Notes: generated by a model from the letters alone, not told the origin. A DNA stretch of 64,000 nucleotides from Pseudopyrenochaeta lycopersici (GCA_003313425.1 NHZP01000101.1:18610-82609), one strand, 5' to 3'. Positions 10,319 through 20,091 are shown, counted from the first letter of the stretch. A program made the numbers and translations.

Positions 10319-10600
10319 TCAAGTGGTCACCAGCCTTGCGCTGGAGACCCTCGACACTTTACATCTAAGCAGGGCCGACGAGTGGAACGAGTAGCGGAGC
10401 GTTAAACTCTTTAGAGTGTAGGGCCGCTGCACCCTGTAAGCAAAGCAGAGCACGGACTGTGCGGGTCACTTGACCTTGGTTTGCACGTGGGAGACACACC
10501 TGGCCCCACCACCCTCTCAATCAGCTTTCTGATTGGGCTATGGCGATAGACACAGGGAGTGAGCAGCGCTCTGCTAACTAGGGATTAGGTTCTCTTGGCG
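10319..10600 (+). other. Folded leader block (representative of all modules)
   Basis: After the origin come: hairpin ACCAGCcttgcGCTGG; a three-way junction closed by GCAGGGCC...GGGCC with an inner GAGTGGAACGAGT hairpin, GCGGAGC mini-hairpin and AAACTCTTTAGAGTGT; a second junction closed by GCAAAGC...GGTTTGC with inner GCACGGACTGTGC and GGTCACTTGACC; then AATCAGctttCTGATT and CTATGGCGATAG. Across modules the stems change on both sides while the loops stay, so the structures are selected. It lies upstream of the TATA box, so it is probably a DNA structure. Confidence 0.8.
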
Positions 10601-10624
10601 TAGCGCAAGACAGATATCGAGAGA

Positions 10625-10631
10625 TATAAGA
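10625..10631 (+). promoter_or_regulatory. TATA box of the gene at 10791
   Basis: TATAAGA followed by a GGGGGAAGGCTCTCTCCCC hairpin. Confidence 0.65.
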
Positions 10632-10790
10632 GGGGGAAGGCTCTCTCCCCGCTCACGGAGTGTTCTCTATTATGTGTAGTTTCGTCTCTTTTTACATTGC
10701 GACTGCATTGTATAGATCTCGCGTGGTATGCGTGCAGAGGATCTGTGTACTGGTAGTAACTTTGGCTGACTCTATGCGTAGCGTTGTGTT

Positions 10791-11354
10791 ATGATTGTGC
10801 CTCGGTGGGATCGTTGGCGCATACATTCAGGAGTTCCGGTTACGGGATGCCCAGGAGGGGTTCGCTTTGTGAAGCTGCGGTTTAAACAGGTGTTTTCCCC
10901 GAGCGGAGCGGAGGTATCTTCGATTCTTCGCAAGTCTTTGCCGGTAGGGACACGTTGGCATGCAGCTTGCCTTGGTGCTGGTGCACTTGACGCGGATGCC
11001 TCGCCTGTTGGTGATCCTGTGTGCAGTGTGTTGTATGGTGGTATCCGGGGGCCAGCATGCCGTGCGCCCTACTGCCAATTCGTCTGGGTAGACGTGTTCA
11101 TTGATTTTGGTGGATGCAGTAGTCGCGAAGCGCTTGATCTGGGAAAACATGTTACGCTTTGGGGACGGAGGCCTTGCGTGAAGGCGTGTTCTGGAGGGTA
11201 CGGTGATGCCAATGCAGAGCGTTGGGGTACTACAGGAGGTGCGCCCTTTGGTTACGCGTTTGACCAAGAGTTGTCTATGTTTTCGGCGCCATTGGAGTTC
11301 TGGCGGTGTGGCACTCCTCTTTTATTGGACGCGGAGGAGGAGGAGTTACGGTAA
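10791..11354 (+). CDS. Unknown 187-residue protein, copy 1
   Basis: Uninterrupted frame from ATG 10791. Not recognised. It is rich in Cys, Gly and Trp, starts with basic and aromatic residues (MIVPRWDRWR), and ends in an acidic run (DAEEEELR). No TKESG or CxC cluster, so it is outside family P. No signal peptide or clear membrane span. An apparently identical copy follows at 12392. A structural role is possible but unsupported. Confidence 0.65.
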   Translation: MIVPRWDRWRIHSGVPVTGCPGGVRFVKLRFKQVFSPSGAEVSSILRKSLPVGTRWHAACLGAGALDADASPVGDPVCSVLYGGIRGPACRAPYCQFVWVDVFIDFGGCSSREALDLGKHVTLWGRRPCVKACSGGYGDANAERWGTTGGAPFGYAFDQELSMFSAPLEFWRCGTPLLLDAEEEELR

Positions 11355-11853
11355 TAGTCTTATTTGCGCATAATGAAGGCGTTTGGGTATAGGTACTGTG
11401 CTTAAGGTATATGTCAGTTGTCTTTGTTATACCATGTGGTATAGATTTCGTACGCTATGAGGTTGTGCTCTGTTAATTTTGCGTTGTGTTCAGAGCATGT
11501 TCATTGGATGCATAGGGTCTCAATAGTGGGACACGGCAGGCAGGATGCGTCCTCTGTAGTATTGGTCAGTGTCTATTCCATTGCTATGAGGAGTAGTGTT
11601 GACTTGAATTGACTAGGATGTGTGTGTTGTGTGCGCACAATTTTTTTCCCGGGCATATATGCCTGTGGGAGCAGTGTGGGCAGGATTGATGGTAAGCGGA
11701 GCAGAAAATTGACTAAGTGCTCGAGGGTGGGAGCCCTTGTAGATGGAACATCAAATCTGAAGAAAAAATGCGTAAGTCCATTTTTGTTGTGGCTGGAGGG
11801 CACGGCGAGCCACGTTGGGGGGTGTGGCGCGGAGAGCGCACAGACCCTGCCCT

Positions 11854-11919
11854 CAACTTTCTTGTGTATATATGATTAGGGTTAGGGTTAGGGTTAGGGT
11901 TCCTTTCACTAGAAAGTTG
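11854..11919 (+). other. Origin hairpin 8, interrupted by telomere repeats
   Basis: Left arm CAACTTTCTTGTG, then TATATATGA (11867-11875), then 24 bases of TTAGGG repeats, then TTCCTTT and the right arm. Gene-free stretch 11355-12391. Confidence 0.9.
11876..11899 (+). repeat. Four TTAGGG telomere repeats inside the origin loop
   Basis: Exactly four TTAGGG units inserted between TATATATGA and TTCC. No other origin has them. Because the insert starts and the flank resumes with TT, the true break may be after GA, GAT or GATT. Confidence 0.95.
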
Positions 11920-12225
11920 TCAAGTGGTCACCAGCCTTGCGCTGGAGACCCTCGACACTTTACATCTAAGCAGGGCCGACGAGTGGAACGAGTAGCGGAG
12001 CGTTAAACTCTTTAGAGTGTAGGGCCGCTGCACCCTGTAAGCAAAGCAGAGCACGGACTGTGCGGGTCACTTGACCTTGGTTTGCACGTGGGAGACACAC
12101 CTGGCCCCACCACCCTCTCAATCAGCTTTCTGATTGGGCTATGGCGATAGACACAGGGAGTGAGCAGCGCTCTGCTAACTAGGGATTAGGTTCTCTTGGC
12201 GTAGCGCAAGACAGATATCGAGAGA

Positions 12226-12232
12226 TATAAGA
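12226..12232 (+). promoter_or_regulatory. TATA box of the gene at 12392
   Basis: Duplicate of the element at 10625. Confidence 0.65.
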
Positions 12233-12391
12233 GGGGGAAGGCTCTCTCCCCGCTCACGGAGTGTTCTCTATTATGTGTAGTTTCGTCTCTTTTTACATTG
12301 CGACTGCATTGTATAGATCTCGCGTGGTATGCGTGCAGAGGATCTGTGTACTGGTAGTAACTTTGGCTGACTCTATGCGTAGCGTTGTGTT

Positions 12392-12955
12392 ATGATTGTG
12401 CCTCGGTGGGATCGTTGGCGCATACATTCAGGAGTTCCGGTTACGGGATGCCCAGGAGGGGTTCGCTTTGTGAAGCTGCGGTTTAAACAGGTGTTTTCCC
12501 CGAGCGGAGCGGAGGTATCTTCGATTCTTCGCAAGTCTTTGCCGGTAGGGACACGTTGGCATGCAGCTTGCCTTGGTGCTGGTGCACTTGACGCGGATGC
12601 CTCGCCTGTTGGTGATCCTGTGTGCAGTGTGTTGTATGGTGGTATCCGGGGGCCAGCATGCCGTGCGCCCTACTGCCAATTCGTCTGGGTAGACGTGTTC
12701 ATTGATTTTGGTGGATGCAGTAGTCGCGAAGCGCTTGATCTGGGAAAACATGTTACGCTTTGGGGACGGAGGCCTTGCGTGAAGGCGTGTTCTGGAGGGT
12801 ACGGTGATGCCAATGCAGAGCGTTGGGGTACTACAGGAGGTGCGCCCTTTGGTTACGCGTTTGACCAAGAGTTGTCTATGTTTTCGGCGCCATTGGAGTT
12901 CTGGCGGTGTGGCACTCCTCTTTTATTGGACGCGGAGGAGGAGGAGTTACGGTAA
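12392..12955 (+). CDS. Unknown 187-residue protein, copy 2
   Basis: Second tandem copy of the gene at 10791, with the same translation over its full length. No gene has diverged between the copies, so the duplication is recent or maintained. Description as for copy 1: Cys/Gly/Trp-rich, acidic C-terminus, not a family P member, function unknown. Confidence 0.65.
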   Translation: MIVPRWDRWRIHSGVPVTGCPGGVRFVKLRFKQVFSPSGAEVSSILRKSLPVGTRWHAACLGAGALDADASPVGDPVCSVLYGGIRGPACRAPYCQFVWVDVFIDFGGCSSREALDLGKHVTLWGRRPCVKACSGGYGDANAERWGTTGGAPFGYAFDQELSMFSAPLEFWRCGTPLLLDAEEEELR

Positions 12956-13454
12956 TAGTCTTATTTGCGCATAATGAAGGCGTTTGGGTATAGGTACTGT
13001 GCTTAAGGTATATGTCAGTTGTCTTTGTTATACCATGTGGTATAGATTTCGTACGCTATGAGGTTGTGCTCTGTTAATTTTGCGTTGTGTTCAGAGCATG
13101 TTCATTGGATGCATAGGGTCTCAATAGTGGGACACGGCAGGCAGGATGCGTCCTCTGTAGTATTGGTCAGTGTCTATTCCATTGCTATGAGGAGTAGTGT
13201 TGACTTGAATTGACTAGGATGTGTGTGTTGTGTGCGCACAATTTTTTTCCCGGGCATATATGCCTGTGGGAGCAGTGTGGGCAGGATTGATGGTAAGCGG
13301 AGCAGAAAATTGACTAAGTGCTCGAGGGTGGGAGCCCTTGTAGATGGAACATCAAATCTGAAGAAAAAATGCGTAAGTCCATTTTTGTTGTGGCTGGAGG
13401 GCACGGCGAGCCACGTTGGGGGGTGTGGCGCGGAGAGCGCACAGACCCTGCCCT

Positions 13455-13496
13455 CAACTTTCTTGTGTATATATGATTCCTTTCACTAGAAAGTTG
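13455..13496 (+). other. Origin hairpin 9
   Basis: Same left side as hairpin 8 but with an uninterrupted loop (13468), giving the reference state for the telomere insert. Gene-free stretch 12956-13867. Confidence 0.88.
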
Positions 13497-13779
13497 TCAA
13501 GTGGTCAGGAGCCTTGCGCTCCTTACCCTTGCCACTTTACAATTAAGCAGGGCCGGCGAGTGGAACGAGTAGCGAAGCGGTAGGCTTTTTAAAGCCTAGG
13601 GCCATTGCCCCCTGTAAGCAAGCCGAAGCACGGACGTCGCGGGTCAGATGATCACTGCTTGCCCACTTTTCTCTCAATCAATCATTTGATTGGCTTATGG
13701 ATATAACTACATGGAATGAGCAGGCCCCTGCCAACTAGGGACTAGGTTCTCTTGGCATCGCGCGAGGTCGGGAAAGACA

Positions 13780-13786
13780 TATAAGA
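13780..13786 (+). promoter_or_regulatory. TATA box of the family P gene at 13868
   Basis: TATAAGA with a GGGGAGGCCGTCCCCCC hairpin after it; ATG 88 bases downstream. Confidence 0.65.
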
Positions 13787-13867
13787 GGGGAGGCCGTCCC
13801 CCCGCTCACGGAGTGTGTTTGGGTACATTGCTGTTCTACGTAGAGGGACAGCGAAGTTGTAATAGGC

Positions 13868-14751
13868 ATGGCGGAGGCCGTGTCAGAGATGCCCTCTCCT
13901 ATGTTGTATGGCAACACTGAGTTTCAGTCATGGTTTGCGGAGCTAACAGCAGTGGTGGTCCCGAACGGGTTGACTTGTGCACCCTTGCTTTCTGCGCGGA
14001 TTGCGGAGGTGCCGGAAGGGCAATGTTTGGTACAGTCAGAAGGAACGACGGAGGAGTTGCAGGTGGTGAGGAATCACCTTGATGGTTAGCACAGTCCTTT
14101 TTTTTTGGTGGACTGTTTTTCTGAAGCTAATGAGTAGCTTCAGTACTGGTGGAACACAGTGTTTCAGTAAGTTGGTTGATCACCGCGGAGAGCGTGTCCT
14201 GGCGTTTAACGCGAGAGAGTGGCGCCCTTCCCGCACAATGTAGTCGGGTGGATGGATCTTCTTGTTTTGCGTGTAAAGCAACTGGAGAGGATTTGCGTCG
14301 TTCCTACCTCGTGGTGGAGGCCAGTGGATGGTGGTGGAACGAGTCTGTCTGGTTTGCAGAGGCAGTGTGTGCTCTCCTTACGCGAGATGCGTTGGACATG
14401 GTGGTGTCAACTGTGTTGCCCCGTTTCATAGAGTTGCGGGCGCAGGGCGAAGGAACGTATGGCTGTCGGCAGCGGTGGGCGTTAACGGAAGTTACGACCT
14501 ATGTTGATCGTTTGAATAACGGTGCATATTCTACAGATGGTAATCGATGTAAGTGTTATCTAGTAGGACTGTGTACTGCATGTGATGCAGTAACGGAGGG
14601 TCGGCGTCGGTTTTTACGTATACCACAGTTTCAGGGCGTGTTTCCACGGGGCCGGCAGCATTGGTTTGCTGGTGTTACAGACTCTACACAGTTGTTGTTG
14701 TTCAGTGGGTTCCCATGGCTGAGTTGTGCTTCTGGGTGGCAGAGCTTGTGA
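13868..14751 (+). CDS. Family P protein, divergent, two exons
   Basis: Exons 13868-14084 and 14144-14751, predicted 274 residues. The intron is 59 bases, starts GTTAGC and has CTAATGAGTAGCTTCAG at its end. Exon 1 is longer than usual (72 codons). Exon 2 keeps VSWRLTRESG, CKCYLVGLCTAC (CxC-x5-CxxC) and WFAGVTDST. The promoter is of the G-rich hairpin style rather than the ACAGAGG style. Function unknown. Confidence 0.78.
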
Positions 14752-15035
14752 TCCTACTTTAGTTGTGTTATCGGCACAGAGAGTAAGGTATGTCTTGTAT
14801 TTTCTGTTGTCTTGTAAGAACTATGTTTGTTCTTTTTTTGGTTACTATTATTTTATAGTAGAGCTATGCGTAGGTTGAGTTTATTTTTAGCGTAAGCTGA
14901 ATTTGTTAAGGGTGCGAGCCCTTCAGATGGAACGTCAATCCTCTCGAAAAATGCGTAAGTCCATTTTCCTTGTGGCTGGAGGGGCACGCAGAGTCACGTT
15001 TTACCGGGGTGCTGAAAAATTTTTCAGCCACTCCT

Positions 15036-15088
15036 CAACTTTTCTAGTGTGGCGCAGCCTATATATGATTCCTTTCACTAGAAAGTTG
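15036..15088 (+). other. Origin hairpin 10
   Basis: Loop with GGCGCAGCC, motif at 15060. Gene-free stretch 14752-15502; the left side carries the GCTGAAAAATTTTTCAGC cassette. Confidence 0.87.
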
Positions 15089-15367
15089 TCAAGTGGTCAC
15101 CAGCCTTGCGCTGGTTACCCCTGACACTTTACACGTATGCGTTGCCAACGAGTGGAACGAGTACCGAAGGGTTAGTCTTGAATAAGACTAGAGGCATAAG
15201 CCCCTGTAAGCAAAGCAGAGCACGGACGTCGCGGGTCAGATGACTCTTCTTTGCCACTCTTTTTATCAATCGGGTTTCTGATTGGTCTATGAACGTAGAC
15301 GCAGGGACGGGGCACACTCGTGCTCCCTAGGGACTAGGTTTTCTTGGCGTAGCTTGAGGTAGATACC

Positions 15368-15375
15368 TATATAAG
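15368..15375 (+). promoter_or_regulatory. TATA box of the RAD52-like gene
   Basis: TATATAAG, 135 bases before the ATG, followed by ACAGTGGAGCTGT. Confidence 0.65.
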
Positions 15376-15502
15376 ACTAACAGTGGAGCTGTTTTCACGA
15401 AGTGTTCTACTTTGTGTAGTTTCTTTTCTTCTACGCTGCGATTGTATCGCTTGCACTGATTAAGTGCGTACGGAGATTGTCCCATTTGATTCTTGTTTAA
15501 GA

Positions 15503-16351
15503 ATGGATCACCGCATCAGCGATAGTAGAGCGGCAGGCGTCGCGGGCCAGGATGGCGGGTCTGGTACTGCTGTAGGGATAACCAGCAATGGGAAGAGGGC
15601 GAAGCTTTGTCGGGACGATCCCACTGGAGGTGTTGTCTCTCTATTGCGGAGCAAGGAAGTCGTAGAGGATTTGTTATCACGTGTTCCGGAGCCATCGCTG
15701 ATGTCTAGCCGACCTGGTGGGGGAGGCTCGGTGTCGTATCTTTCAGCAACGGATGCTATCCGCCTTGCTAACAGGGTGTTTGGTTTTGACGGATGGGCAA
15801 ACGAAATTCTCGAAGATGAACGGCTTGGAGAGGAACCGGGGCCGGTGTCTAAGACTAGGCAGTCTACTACGACTACGACTACGACGGTCTATTGGCGATC
15901 GAAGATAGCAGTCACACTGGCGGAGCACTTAGGAGGGGCGCGCCATGAGGATTGGGGCTATGGGAAGGCCACAGCTGCTAGTAAACTCGTAGCCATTGAG
16001 AACGCAGCGAAGGAGTCTGTGACGGATGGCATAAAGCGAGCGTTGATTTTTTTTGGCGAGGCTACAGGGAACTGTTTTAAGGATCATGCCTATCTCGCCT
16101 GGGCACAGCGTGTTATGCGGAGCGGCGAGTGTGCTAGGAAGAGATTTTCTATGGATGAAGTTGTGCGTTTGGATGACGCAGGCAGTGATCGATGTCCCGC
16201 TGGTGGATCTACCAGTGCATTGGCTTCTCGGGTGGCTGTGCCTGTTACGAGGTCTCCTGTTAAGCAGGAAAAAGAGGTGGAACGGCTTGGTGGGGACGCT
16301 GATATATTTGATTCAGATGATTTTGATTATGATATGGGGGAGTTCAATTAG
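15503..16351 (+). CDS. RAD52-like single-strand annealing protein
   Basis: Predicted 282 residues. Residues 79-102 (YLSATDAIRL then ANRVFGFDGW) and the block around 147-195 (HEDWGYG, KLVAIENAAK, ESVTDGIKRA, FFGEATGNCF) are the conserved core of the Rad52/Rad22 family, which anneals complementary strands and promotes recombination. A Thr-rich insert sits at 122-128. The tail is acidic (FDSDDFDYDMGEF), where cellular RAD52 binds RPA and RAD51; here it could bind RPA or DNA-mimic. ATG 15503 is the first in frame. It could handle strand annealing in rolling-circle or recombination-dependent replication, and may explain the exchange between modules (inference). Capture from a eukaryotic host is likely. 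Confidence 0.92.
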   Translation: MDHRISDSRAAGVAGQDGGSGTAVGITSNGKRAKLCRDDPTGGVVSLLRSKEVVEDLLSRVPEPSLMSSRPGGGGSVSYLSATDAIRLANRVFGFDGWANEILEDERLGEEPGPVSKTRQSTTTTTTTVYWRSKIAVTLAEHLGGARHEDWGYGKATAASKLVAIENAAKESVTDGIKRALIFFGEATGNCFKDHAYLAWAQRVMRSGECARKRFSMDEVVRLDDAGSDRCPAGGSTSALASRVAVPVTRSPVKQEKEVERLGGDADIFDSDDFDYDMGEFN

Positions 16352-16620
16352 GTACAATGTAACCATTTTTTGTATTACGTTTACATTGCGTACAGGTTTG
16401 GTGGAACTGTTCATTTGGTAACGAACGTTATTCCATTGTAGTTGTTTATTGCGTGGTGCTTCGTCATGAAGGGTGTGGGCGCCCTTGGGATGGAACATCA
16501 AATCTTCAAAAAAAAATGCGTAAGTCCATTTTCCCTGTGGCTGACAGTCACGTTGGCTGTGGCTCGGGAGAGCGCACATGGGTTGCTGTGGCGCAGATTG
16601 TGCGCGCACAGGCCACAACT

Positions 16621-16663
16621 CAACTTTCTTGTGCTATATATGATTCCTTTCACTAGAAAGTTG
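16621..16663 (+). other. Origin hairpin 11
   Basis: Short-loop type, left arm CAACTTTCTTGTG, motif at 16635. Gene-free stretch 16352-17050. Confidence 0.86.
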
Positions 16664-16943
16664 TCAAGTGGTCACCAGCCTCGTGCTGGAGACCCTGGAC
16701 ACTTTACATCTAAGCAGAGCCTACGACTGGAGGGAGTACCGAAGGGTTAGTCTTTTTAAAGACTAGAGGCGCTGCACTTACTAAGCAACGCAGAGCACGG
16801 GCGCGTGCTGATCAGATGATCACTGCTTGCCCACTCTTTCTCAGAATAAAATTCTGATTGGTCTATGAATGTAGACATAGGGAGTAGGCACGCCTCTGCC
16901 TCGTAGGGACTAGTGTGTCTTGGCAGTGCGCAAGATAGAGAGG

Positions 16944-16950
16944 TATATAA
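16944..16950 (+). promoter_or_regulatory. TATA box of the PIP-box gene (copy 1)
   Basis: TATATAA about 100 bases before ATG 17051, with the AACAGCTTCTCTGTT hairpin after it. Confidence 0.7.
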
Positions 16951-17050
16951 TCATAACAGCTTCTCTGTTTTCACGGAGGTGGGACGGATGTTTTCCAGCA
17001 ACACTCTTAACTAAGAGTACACGGAGGTGGGTGTACAGCGTACTATTGTT

Positions 17051-17638
17051 ATGGCGCAAACAAGTGTTGCGTCTTATTTTATAACGGAGTCTTGTAAGTA
17101 GTAGCTGTATACAGTTATGTATAGCGTTTGATATGGAGTAGCTTACATGGTTTCAGCGGCTGCGCGTTCACGTAACCATGACGGAATGTCTAGTACTGAG
17201 CCGGATGGAGATTCAGAGGATACTGATCTCGATGGGTTTATCGTTGGCGATGATGAGTGCGTGCTGGATGCATCGCAGGGTACCTCTTGCAGCGAAGCGA
17301 ATGGGGCGGATGGTCCTAACAGTATCAACTGTACTGCTGTAGGTGCATCACCATTGTTTGCACGAGACCGGGTGGCGAGGGGTAAGCCGCGACGGAAGCG
17401 GTGGTGCATCGTAGATTCTGAAGAGTCTTCTTCCGATCAGGGCTCTGATGGGACAAGGAATGCGAAGCGTACGCGTATGGAGAGAACGTCTCCATCACGG
17501 CGTGTTTGTGTTTGTCGTAAGCCCGGAAGAGGGCGTGGCGGTGGTACCGAACTATTACAGTCGGTGGAAGCGTTACGCGTAGAAGTGGAACGGCTTTATG
17601 CAATTGTCGAGGCTCACATTGGTCGTGAGTCTCTTTAA
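17051..17638 (+). CDS. PCNA-binding (PIP-box) acidic protein with coiled coil, two exons, copy 1
   Basis: Exon 1 (17051-17093) is only 43 bases; a 63-base GTAAGT...TTTCAG intron joins it in frame to 17157-17638, giving 174 residues. The mini-exon encodes QTSVASYF at residues 3-10, a consensus PIP box (Qxx[hydrophobic]xx-aromatic-aromatic) that binds the sliding clamp PCNA. Then come an acidic Ser/Asp-rich part with DLDGFIVGDDE, a basic nuclear-localisation type stretch GKPRRKRW (about 90-96), and a C-terminal heptad-like segment (LLQSVEALRVEVERLYAIV, about 147-165). A likely role is recruiting host DNA synthesis. A 37-base GTGAGT...GCAG segment at 17625-17661 could give an alternative tail but is short for an intron. 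The copy at 54941 looks identical. Confidence 0.8.
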
Positions 17639-18184
17639 TCTGATACTTTGCTATATTGCAGAGGGCTTGGAGAGTCACGTGGAACTACATTATCTTGTTA
17701 CAACGCTGCGTGCACGCTCAGTGGGTTATTAGTACGTAGTACAAGAGGTGTCCCCTACTGTATTAGTTCTTGTTTTTCTTCTGGTAGAGACAGGACGTTA
17801 CGCTATGAAATGTTATGTAGAGACGTGTTGTATAAGCAGGCGGGTGCCTTTGTGGGACATGGCCAGTGGGTCATTGTGGTGTTGCAACCGATGATTGTGG
17901 TAATGTACGGCGTTACTTTTTCCTGTTTGTTTAATGCGTAGCTTATTATAGTAGGGCGACAATGTACTTGTATGATACTCATATCAGGGTGTGTTCTCTG
18001 TTTGCAGTCCTACCAAAATGGTGAGGATGAATTTTAATGCTTCAATAGGTATAGTTTAGGAGCGTTGTGATTTGGAAAATCACTTGTTCTCTGTCAAAAT
18101 TGGCGAAGACCAATTTCCCTGTGGCTGGAGGCCAAGCTGAGTCACATGGATGTGTGGCACATGGGGGGGGCACGGGCCCATCCT

Positions 18185-18238
18185 CAACTTTCTAGTGTGG
18201 CGTTTTGCCTATATATGATTCCTTTCACTAGAAAGTTG
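18185..18238 (+). other. Origin hairpin 12
   Basis: Perfect stem, GGCGTTTTGCC sub-hairpin, motif at 18210. Gene-free stretch 17639-18660; the leader to the right has no recognisable TATA box and lacks the AATCAG/CTGATT hairpin and CTAGGGACTAG element. Confidence 0.87.
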
Positions 18239-18660
18239 TCAATGTGGTCGGCAGCCTTGTGCTGCCTGACCCATGTAACTTTACCCTAAGCTTTGCCCAT
18301 GACTGGAGGGAGTACCGAAGGGTTAGGCTCCTTGGAGACTAGGGGCAAAAGCCATTAGTAAGCAAAGCAGAGCACGGACGTGAGGGGTTGGTCGAGCGAT
18401 CAGCGAGTTGTATGACGGAGGAGGAGTTGTCTGGGTACCACGACATCTCGGAGAGTACTCTCTTTGCGCCTTTTTATCCAATTCTTTTCATGATCAAATC
18501 CTGTAAGGTTTGTCATATTTAGCCGCAGCGGAGGCGCGCTCTTCTTAACGGGAAGTGTCGTGCTATTTTTGCACGCCCTCAGGGACTGCGAGGTTGGCTT
18601 TCCATTTCGCGCGGACGCGATATTTTTCACGGTGGAGTCGTTTCGGTTGTCTAGCGGAGC

Positions 18661-19435
18661 ATGTTTAGCAAAGGATTTGCTCAGTGGGACTGTTATACTG
18701 TGCAGCGGGCAGTGCACGCACTTGAAGAGAGTCGCGTAGCTCCTTTCTCGGGGAGCGAGGCTGAGATCGTATCTCTAGTGGAGAACATCCAAGGTTGGTT
18801 CGACTCATACGTGTGCTACGTTTGTGGCACACAGGCCATGCTTGGTCCTGTGTTTTGCTAACGGTAAGGTAGTGTTTCAAGACGCTGCCGTTTCTGTCAC
18901 GTGCGAGGTTTCGCAGCAATGTGGTGTAAAGTGGTGGTTTACAAAGGAGAGCGGTAGGCTCCCGCCGTTGTGTGATGATTGTATATCATTTTTACGGAGT
19001 GTGCCAGGCGGGTTGATGCCCCGGCGACGACGGGCTGCATTGGTTGCGAAGTTTATGCGCGGGCCGCAGGAGTGCGAGGTGTTGGTTGCGCCCTTGGTTT
19101 CCTCTGCCGTTGAGTGGCTTTACGCGGAGATTGCGCCTATGGTGTTGGTACATGTTCGACATGACACTTGGGGTTCTGTGCAGCAGATCTGCTCATGGCT
19201 TGTGTCCCCCGTTCCCTGCCCTTGTGTAGGTGCTGGGACTCGCTGTGTTGAGCAGCAACTGTGGGACTTATGTGGCTGGAGGCTTGTTCGACTCCCTGAG
19301 CTCAATCCTGCTCCTTTGCCAACGTGGTGGGCAGGTGTATCAGATGCTGTAGGTGATCGCCAGCTCGGATCGCGCCCTTGGATGCGTTGCCCCTGCGATC
19401 GCTCTGATGTAAGGTGTTTTGTTGTTATAGAGTAG
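18661..19435 (+). CDS. Family P protein, divergent WMRCPC subgroup, two exons
   Basis: Likely exons 18661-18810 and 18869-19435 (58-base intron GTGTGC...CTAACGGTAAG), 238 residues; the acceptor could instead be the TAG four bases later. Exon 2 has VSVTCEV, VKWWFTKESG, WWAGVSDAVG and a C-terminal WMRCPC that it shares only with the gene at 46954. The CxC-x5-CxxC cluster is rearranged (CPCVGAGTRC). Exon 1 resembles the equivalent part of that gene (VSLVENIQ against VSFVKRF). No TATA box. Function unknown. Confidence 0.72.
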
Positions 19436-19759
19436 TTTTTGAGTGTTCTACTTATAGCTCGGAATGTGCGTGTTAGGGTGTAATCGTTGGTTATTGTAGT
19501 ACTGCACTTTTCGTTATATATTTATTGTGTATGCGATATTGTCCATGTGATATTGTGGGAACTATTTTTATTTTTAATTGTTGGTTAGTTATAATACTAC
19601 CTAATCGTGTTGTGCGGTTTTGTAGAGGAGCGATAACAATAAAGGATTTTCGGTGCGGAGCGTTGTTGTTAAGGGTGCGAACCCTAGGATGTTTCGACAA
19701 AAAAATTTGGCGAAGGACAAATATGGGTGGCGGTGCGGGTCGCGCACAGGCCCCTCTGA

Positions 19760-19812
19760 CAACTTTTCTAGTGTGGCGCAGCCTATATATGATTCCTTTC
19801 ACTAGAAAGTTG
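19760..19812 (+). other. Origin hairpin 13
   Basis: Loop GGCGCAGCC, motif at 19784. Gene-free stretch 19436-20193. In the leader to its right the first inner hairpin is fully rewritten to GCCTAgggacTAGGC, a strong compensatory variant. Confidence 0.87.
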
Positions 19813-20091
19813 TCAAGTGGTCACCAGCCTTGCGCTGGTTACCCTTGCCACTTTACAATTAAGCAGGGCACGCCTAGGGACTAGGCAGCGGAGCGTTAAA
19901 CTACGAGTAGTTTAGGGGCCATGCACTTAGTAAGCAACACGAAGCACGGACAGTGCGGGTCATCTGACCATGGGTTGCCCACTCTACTTCAGAGCTTTAG
20001 TCTGATTGGTCTATGAATATGGACGCATGGAATTGGCATGGTTCTGCCTCTTAGGGACTAGGTGCTCTTGGCGGCGCACAAGGAAGGGACG

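Larger units (their letters stand above)
10290..13468 (+). repeat. Tandem duplication of one module with telomere repeats at the join
   Basis: Two copies of the same 1577-base module in tandem, apparently identical, spanning origin to origin. The copies are separated by 24 extra bases of TTAGGG repeats in the origin loop. Confidence 0.93.

Noticed and set aside
10319..10600. The clover-like leader folds as tRNA genes
   Set aside because: No T-arm GTTCGA-type box, no A/B box consensus and no anticodon arm of proper length; stem sequences vary freely.
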